This document shows positions 57,485-64,000 of a stretch of 64,000 bases of DNA, one piece after another. Position 1 is the first letter of the stretch. Each line of letters begins with the position of its first letter. The DNA comes from Pogostemon cablin. Lineage: Eukaryota > Streptophyta > Magnoliopsida > Lamiales > Lamiaceae. The notes beneath the pieces were generated by a model. That model was not told the DNA's origin. It was given only the letters and a program-made list of their open reading frames with translations, and did no database searches. The position numbers and the translations under genes are program-made. The stretch lies in NCBI GenBank assembly GCA_023678885.1, contig CM042975.1, positions 32,219,405 through 32,283,404 on the forward strand, written 5' to 3'.

Positions 57485-60400
57485 ATGAAGGGCTCCCTGA
57501 AAAGATATCATTCAAATAGCACAGATAGTGTGATTGCGAAGCTAATGGGGTTTGATGAGGTGCCATCACAGCAGCCCGACCAGTATAAGAGCAGGGTGCT
57601 ATCTGATAACTATATTGTTAAGGCTGCTTCTCCATCTCAACAACCTGTGAGTTTGATTTCTATTGGACGTTTGCGTAAAACATGAAATGAGATTGTGGGT
57701 GGTGTTCAGACTGTATCTAGAGCACTTAGTTCAAATGGCATGGATGGAGATATTCTTGATAAACGTGGGAACTCAAGTAGTCACAATGCTAGATCAAGTG
57801 TAAGAAGTTCAAAACCTGCAAGATCTGTCCTGATACACCAGCAGAAACTGGGGCCTGATCCATTTGCAGGTCACCTTCTTGAGCATGGTGTTAATTATGT
57901 TAGCAGCTCGTTGAATTTGACATTTGAGATGAAAGATAGGCCTCGTAGTGAGCTCAAACCAAAGTTGGATAAGGTAGCACATGATCTTGAAGATATAAAA
58001 TTTGATATTCATTCCAGGGCGGGATATAAAGAACTCAGAATTGGAAAGCCCCACTCTGAAGTTGTCAATGGAACTGTGCCTAACAGACATAGTTGTGTAG
58101 CCTGCACTCAAAATATGAGCAGAATCTCTCCTCCAGAAAGGCGCAGAAGCAAGTTTGAACACGTGCTAAAATCGAATCCACATCTTTTAGCTGATAAATT
58201 CTCTTTGGCAAATAAATCCAGAAAGAGAAATTCTGAAGGATGGAACACAGTGAAAAACGTTCAAGTGTTTGGAGTTCCCCAGAGGAACCAGACTCTAAAC
58301 GAGATTCTTGCTTTGACTGATAAAACATCAATAGCAAGTAATCTGGATACAAGTCTTTGTTCTAATGATTCATTTAGCGTGCAATCTAGAAGCTCCGATC
58401 CTAGCAGTCCATCGAGTCTGCAGTCTGGAAGCTCTTTCAAGCTGGCTTTCAGTTTTTAGCAAGTCCGAGGTGCAAAAAACCTTACAGACAGACATTTCGG
58501 AACCTAAAAGTGGCTCTGAAGCATACATCCAAGGCAATGAAGATGAGATAGATGATTGTTATAAGAATGATATGTGTGAAACTTTTGAACCTAGTCTCAA
58601 TTTATCTTTCTGTAATCTTGCCTCTCAATCCATACACAAAGCTTCATTCGAGAATGAAGAAGCATTTAATGCTAAGGATTGTTCTAGGATTAATGGCGAT
58701 CCCCTGTTAAACTCATATCATGGAAGCTTATTGGAGGATGGTGTACATGAGGAAGTCTTCAGTGGAGAGGTTTGCCTCTTTTTCTTTCCTCTTAACCATT
58801 AATTACGGGCAACATGTGGTTTTTTTAGTTAGTGTATATCAGCATCTGGAAATAACTGCTTTTGAGTAACTTTATGTCATTAAAACTCTCTAAAAAGTAG
58901 AAAAGATTATGCAGAAAATCAATGTTTCTTGCCAACTGTATTTATTGAAATTTAGCTTGCTTAATTTGTTGGTGAATTACTCATTGCTGAAAAATCATTT
59001 TGCTGCTGAAGATAAGGTGGTGTCGATTGTTAGTGAACGATTTTACTATGATAAGCAGTCCCGTCAGCTGTACTTCCAAACTTTTCTATAGCTCCCAACC
59101 ATAGTTAACTATCTTTGTAATTTAAATTGCAATAGCTGGTGTGAGATTTAGTGATGGATAACGTGATCAAGATTATTTTCTGGGAAATGAAAGCCTCCTG
59201 CAACAGAAAACTTTTTTTGCTTGAATTTTTCAGCAGAAATTTATGTATAGAATTTTAATTGTTTCTCACCTTGCTGTACTGATGATTAATTTCCCTTCAA
59301 CAAGGCCTAATTAATTAAAGTATGCATTAGATATTTATCTCAATTCATGCATAAACTTCTTTGGGTAAGTGAGTAGTAAAATGTTAGATTTTCCCTTATA
59401 GCTCTTCCTACCACAGATTGCCTCACTCATAGCCATGTACATGTTACTCTTTTACGTTTTGACAGTCTCTTTTCTTTTCCCATTTTACAACGACGTATAC
59501 TCTTCCTTTATGCAGGCATCATTAAATGGATTTTCCAAGGAAGAATCAACTCATTCAGAATGTTCTGGAATAATTCATCCAGTGTCTCAGGAGAACCTGA
59601 AGAGAACCAATCAGCATAGTCCTGACTCAGTCTTGGAATCACATGATATAAAGCATCGTCCTTCTTATGGATGCTTTGACAGCAGAGGTATTTTAATTTT
59701 TTTATGAACTGAACTTGATACTTACATCAAAATCATGATTTGATCTTAGTAATATTCATTCATTTGGTAATTTATAGGGTTGATGTTGCAACTCCAAGCT
59801 TTAAACTTTGAGTCTGAAGAAACTTGTTCTGAAGGATCTGCAATCATAGTTTCAGGGGATGAGGATTTTGAGGCAAGGCTTGGTGTCTCTCTAGATGGCA
59901 GAAAGTTCAAAATGTGGCTTGGAGACGAAGAAAGTAGAAACTTTTCGTACATGGTTGATGTTCTAGATGAAGCTGGATTCTATGATATGAGCTCATTCAT
60001 GGATTTCAACAAATGGACAACTCTGGATTGCCCGATAAATCCAATGGTGTTCGATGTATTAGAGAAAAAATACGGAAAACAGACATCTTGGAAAAAGTCT
60101 GAAAGGCAGCTCCTTTTCGACAGTATAAATTCAGGGCTTCTGAGCATTTATGATCCACTCGTAAACTTTCATGCTGGTGCAATATCTATATGCAAAAGAT
60201 ACCACGCCTCTTTTAGGCGTGATGAGGTTGAAGAGAAGCTATGGAACATCCTAACTAGCCAGGAAAACGAGAAGGGTAAAGACATCTCAGAGAAGGCTTT
60301 GGACAAGTGGTTAGAGTTCAACGAAGGTATTAGTATCATCTGTGAAGAATTGGAGACCACTATATTCGAAGAATTAGTGATGGAGTTAGCTAGTTTGTGA
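57485..60400 (+). pseudogene. TRM-like DUF4378 gene, second copy, broken in exon 1
   Basis: Same three-exon layout as the gene at 5850-8802: exon 1 from 57485 to about 58768, exon 2 59516-59687, exon 3 59778-60400. Exon 1 has AGA-to-TGA at 57683-57685 (residue 67) and a 2-bp deletion near 58440 that leads to TAG at 58457-58459. There are also in-frame indels (an extra IG after KELR; loss of YKDYSH). Exons 2 and 3 are fully open, with only five amino-acid differences in the 207-residue DUF4378 exon. Full-length protein cannot be made. A transcript starting downstream might still give the C-terminal domain, but no evidence for that is visible. Confidence 0.88.
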
Positions 60401-62481
60401 AATTGAGGAAACAAGGTTTCTTCTCTAGTTTGGTTGCCCGCATTTTTTCTATTTTTGCAAGTACTGCGCGTTGAGCCAAGTCAGCCTACAGGTGCATGCG
60501 TGCATACATTCATACATATAGTCATGGTGTTCTGTTCACAAGAACAGCAGCCCACAGTCAGTTTTGGATATGGTACGTATAAATATACGTCGTTGTGTAA
60601 GTAGAGTACAGAATAGAGTCGTGTAATCATGCTCGCCATCGGAGTTTAGACGGTGGGAGCACAGAATTTTTGCATTAGGTAGAAGGATTCGTCCATACAT
60701 ACATCATGTTTGAGTCGAACAGAGAAACACCTCTTGAGAGTGTTCCTAGGTATGTAGATTGTTACATCAGTGCATTGTCTGAATTTGCCTATTTGCATTG
60801 AATTTAGGTCAGTAGAACTCATACATACTGCACAATAGTCATGTTGTGATTTGTAAACTCTTGATTGTTTGATTATTGCCATCACAATTTTCAATTTTTT
60901 TTATAGATAATTCCGCTTCTATGTTTCTCTACCGACTACCATTGATATATTCTCTCGTATTTCAAGTCATAAAATCATGTAGTCGTGTGCATATTGTAAA
61001 ACAAAAAAAGAATATATAATGAAATCGAAAATTAAAATTAATTAATTAATACGCCTACCAGCTTAATAGCCTCGTTAATAACTTCTTCAATGCACATGCT
61101 CAAAGTATCGGTTTATTACACCACCCGACATCCTACACTGGATGGAATCTTGTGTACATTTTTTTTTTTCTATATTTAGCCCAATAATGGGGCTATACCT
61201 TTATTTCCACTATGTCTTGAACTTCTGTAAATAGTAATAGATCATAAATTTTATAATTCGTTCAGTTTTCCTTTATTTTAGAGCCTAGAATGTTATTCAT
61301 GTTATATATTCTCACCCGTCATAATTAATTTGTAATTTTTTTTTCAAATTGATTACAGTATATTATATTAATACCAAACTTTTCTAAAATAGATTTTTGT
61401 GAGAATGAAATGAGATCGATAATAACATTAATTAAGAATTAAAAAATAAGCCCACACCTTTTGAATATATAGTGATTTTTGAGCCAATGAATGGTTAAAG
61501 CTTGTACGTTAAACCAAATAAATTATAAAATAAAAGGTACTAATTACTATTACACCTTTGGAAAAGGTCAAATAAAGGTGGAATCCATCATTTTCTACCA
61601 TTACATATGTATTGTCTATATTGAGTTGAGAGCAATGCACATAGTTAGTTCAACTATGTAATAATTTGCTGCCACTTATTTCCCCACAACCACAAGAAAA
61701 CCCAAAGTGGAGTTGTAATAAGTCTATATGCACTTATACACACGCTCTTCTTTACCAATATTCAACTTTTATAATTTTCTTTAAAATATAATTGAAATTA
61801 ATTTGCATTTAAATTGAATTTCATAACAAACCCATCATTGATCTTCCATCTCATTTCATAATCGAGACATGATTATTTATTGAGACATTAATATTCGGAG
61901 AACATGTATCAATTATGAAAGTGCTTGGTGGCTGTGTGAAATAATGCCTATTTATCCTCCACATTTAAATTTGGGTCCATTGTGGTATGGCTCAAGTTAG
62001 ATATATGTCAATTAGTAAATGTAACACTTTATTTTATGAAAAAGATTAAATTAAAGTAATTAAATCCTAAAACAGTGTGTAATAATATACTTTCATTCCA
62101 TTTTATATTATTTTTTTTATATACTTTCCACCATTACATTTTATTAAATAGAGTGCGTCTCGCTAATATTGTTATATTTCCCATTTTGATAATTCTACTC
62201 ATACAAACAATTAATATATTTATATAAGCTCACACACAACACTCATATAACTATCAACTATACATTAAATATTATATTTTAACCTACTACACATTAAAAT
62301 GCAATACTTATACTCTTTGATCTTTGTACAAATATTAAATGTAACAATATGATTCATAGTAAGAGGGAGTATATATATATTTTTTCTTTTTAAAAAAGTA
62401 AATATATATAATTAATATAATCAAATTAAGAAAGAAAATGGAATTTGAACTAATTACCACATGTTAGAAAGTTTATTTACA

Positions 62482-62561
<80 letters not shown>

Positions 62562-63197
62562 AAATAGGCTAGAAATTTTATTAAAATGAAAAAGAAAATT
62601 ATTTACATTTGTATACGTGTATACGCATATCCAGTCAACAACTCTCGAACCTATTTGAGACATATCTAGTGGTTCAGGTCATTATATACATAAATTAGAT
62701 AGATTAATTACTTTAAAAAAAACATTAAAAATAAATATATATCAAACATAACATCAATAAATCAATATGCAAAGATTTAGCCCTACTGCATTCATAATCT
62801 GAGCTGCTACAGAAAAACATGAGGATCAATTTCCACCATAAATTTCATGATGATCGCTATCATTTCTCTATCTATCATTCTGTCTATTTATTAATTCTAA
62901 TTAATCTATTTATTAATTCTAATTAATAATGAAATTCTTTCAACTTAAATTGTATCAAAGTAAAAAAAAAAAAAATCAAAAAATAAACTTGTATTACAAG
63001 TATTTGCATAATGATTACACGGTTGTAACGTTACACATATGTATGTACCAATTATTACCTATATTCTGCAAAACAAACACCTCAATCTGCCCTAACTAAG
63101 ATCATGACATTGAAATCGACGTATGAACTAATGTACCTTACTTGAATTTTTCTAACATTGAACTCCGACGGGCGCTAGAAGTCGAAAAACCCAACTT
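60401..63197. other. Spacer of duplication copy 2
   Basis: Counterpart of 8803-11534. Near-identical up to about 62028, then with increasing indels. No gene. Confidence 0.6.
62489..62559. repeat. (TA)n microsatellite expanded relative to copy 1
   Basis: About 35 TA units here versus only about 6 at the equivalent place (about 10908-10918) in copy 1. Confidence 0.95.
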
Positions 63198-63392
63198 CTA
63201 TCGCCGGTTGTGAACAGGGTTGGATCCGGTGGGCAATCTTCGCTTCTCCGAGTCGAAATCCTCATTTAGTGTGTGGTTTCCGGGGTGGAAACCACGCTCG
63301 TGATCATGGTTTCCGGTGGACGGATGGTGGCGGCCGGAGATTGTTGTTGGGGTGGTGGAGAGGAGGAGGGTGGAGATGAAGATGATCAACAT
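63198..63392 (-). CDS. CLE-family peptide precursor, second copy (altered start and ligand)
   Basis: Homologue of the CLE gene at 11535-11753. The original ATG is ATA here; the next in-frame ATG (63390-63392) still gives a 64-aa product with a shorter but intact hydrophobic signal (MLIIFISTLLLSTTPTTISG). The linker is conserved apart from loss of one Pro. The 12-mer is RRLPTGSNPVHN, differing from copy 1 by V-to-L at position 3 and L-to-V at position 10, with Ser7 retained. Either it is translated from the downstream ATG as a variant ligand, or it is becoming a pseudogene. The frame upstream is open to 63530 but would give a long non-signal N-terminus. Confidence 0.6.
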   Translation of the reverse strand: MLIIFISTLLLSTTPTTISGRHHPSTGNHDHERGFHPGNHTLNEDFDSEKRRLPTGSNPVHNRR

Positions 63393-63525
63393 CAAACGAG
63401 CTGATATGACTATGGTTTTATGTGACAATCTTTGGAGTTTGAGAGAGAGAATTAAAGAGAGAGATTCAATGTGGTCACAAATTAAATTTAGGTTGGTTGG
63501 TATACAAGTTGGGAATAAATATATA

Positions 63526-63541
63526 TGCATTTATATATAGT
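63526..63541 (-). promoter_or_regulatory. Candidate TATA box of CLE copy 2
   Basis: CTATATATAAATGC on the minus strand, about 135 bp before the downstream ATG. Conserved from copy 1. Confidence 0.35.
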
Positions 63542-63763
63542 GTGAAGAAAAAGATTGTCTTATTTTCATATGTAAGAGTTTTGAGTTGTGTGTTTCTGAA
63601 TGTATGTTTCTCTGACTTTGTTGACACTTTTTGGATCTCATCATGGAGTTATGAAATTAACACAATTTTGGTCTTTTGAAGGTGTAAAGGCCCTTTTTAG
63701 GAGAATATGGACTAATGGTATATATACACCTGTCTTTTGTGTATATATATGAATAATTTCTCG

Positions 63764-63998
63764 AGTTCAAATCAATTAATTTAAGACTTGGTTGAACACT
63801 TTGCCTTTCATTGCTCCCATGAGCGTATCTTCTATACAACTCCATTAAGGCACTATTCTCGGATAGAGGAGTAGACGTCGGAACTTGGTTGTAGGAACTT
63901 TGTATGGAATAAGTGTTGCCTTGATACGGTTGGACTGTATTCACATTGTAAGCTCCTTGCCATCCCCCGTATATTCCATTATCGTAGCATTGATCCAT
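63764..63998 (-). CDS. Partial unrecognised ORF at the window edge
   Basis: Minus-strand open frame beginning MDQCYDNGIYGGWQGAYNVN, rich in Tyr, Asn, Gln and Gly, with SALMELYRRYAHGSNERQS. It lies outside the duplicated segment; beyond 63763 the frame runs on by chance through duplicated DNA to a stop at 63657. The composition recalls gag-like low-complexity retroelement proteins, but this is a guess. It may continue past the window. Confidence 0.3.
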
Positions 63999-64000
63999 TT

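Larger units (their letters stand above)
57020..63763 (+). repeat. Segmental duplication, copy 2
   Basis: Partner of 5426-12113 in direct orientation. The left junction is near GTTTATCTGGCGGGTGTTTC and the right near GAATAATTTCTCGA. It carries a broken TRM-like gene and a diverged CLE gene. It is slightly longer than copy 1, largely because of a TA expansion at 62489. Confidence 0.93.

Noticed and set aside
1..64000. tRNA, rRNA or snoRNA genes
   Set aside because: No convincing tRNA A/B-box pair with cloverleaf potential and no rRNA sequence noticed; a covariance-model scan would be decisive.
1..64000. Endogenous viral sequences
   Set aside because: No coat protein, movement protein or viral polymerase motifs were recognised in any frame.

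Overview
The window is nuclear DNA of a flowering plant. Genes have GT-AG introns, intergenic DNA is AT-rich, and there are many Stowaway MITEs, hAT-like elements, a MULE and a copia-type LTR element with an initiator-tRNA-Met primer site. The gene families (TRM/DUF4378, CLE, NPF6, condensin CAP-H, FBD-type F-box/LRR, FAR1-type transposase) are plant-specific or plant-typical. A eudicot is most likely; I cannot name the species. No prokaryotic, organellar or viral features were seen.

Layout. 0-4 kb is a gene graveyard: an O-fucosyltransferase exon, a CAP-H fragment and a broken aminoacylase-1 gene. 5.4-12.1 kb is the first copy of a direct duplication carrying a DUF4378/TRM-like gene (+) and a convergent CLE peptide gene (-). 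14.0-18.6 kb holds an RNase H remnant and a 4.2 kb MULE with a FAR1-type transposase remnant, inverted internal repeat arrays and a host-gene-like fragment. 21.3-28.8 kb has the two best intact genes: an NPF6.4/NRT1.3-type transporter (4 exons, 585 aa) and condensin subunit CAP-H (13 exons, 660 aa). 30.1-31.0 kb is a SIN3-like PAH-domain gene interrupted by one TGA.

31.4-48.6 kb is best read as a second, tandem copy of CAP-H. Exons 5-6 lie at its left end and exons 9-13 plus 3' flank at its right end. About 14 kb of nested transposons separates them: a hAT element, Stowaways, a 5.5 kb LTR element inside a Stowaway (itself carrying a probable solo LTR and a hAT element), and a TACCG-palindrome hAT-like element. 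50.2-52.0 kb is an F-box/LRR gene, 53.8-54.4 kb an acid-lipase pseudogene (-), and 55.7-56.3 kb an unrecognised two-helix membrane protein whose 3' end is tandemly repeated. 57.0-63.8 kb is the second copy of the 5.4-12.1 kb duplication, with a broken TRM-like gene and a diverged CLE gene that has lost the original start codon.

The genes do not form a pathway. The theme is local duplication followed by decay, gene-conversion-like homogenisation and TE nesting. Exon coordinates come from reading splice sites and homologous reading frames by eye; no alignment or search was run.
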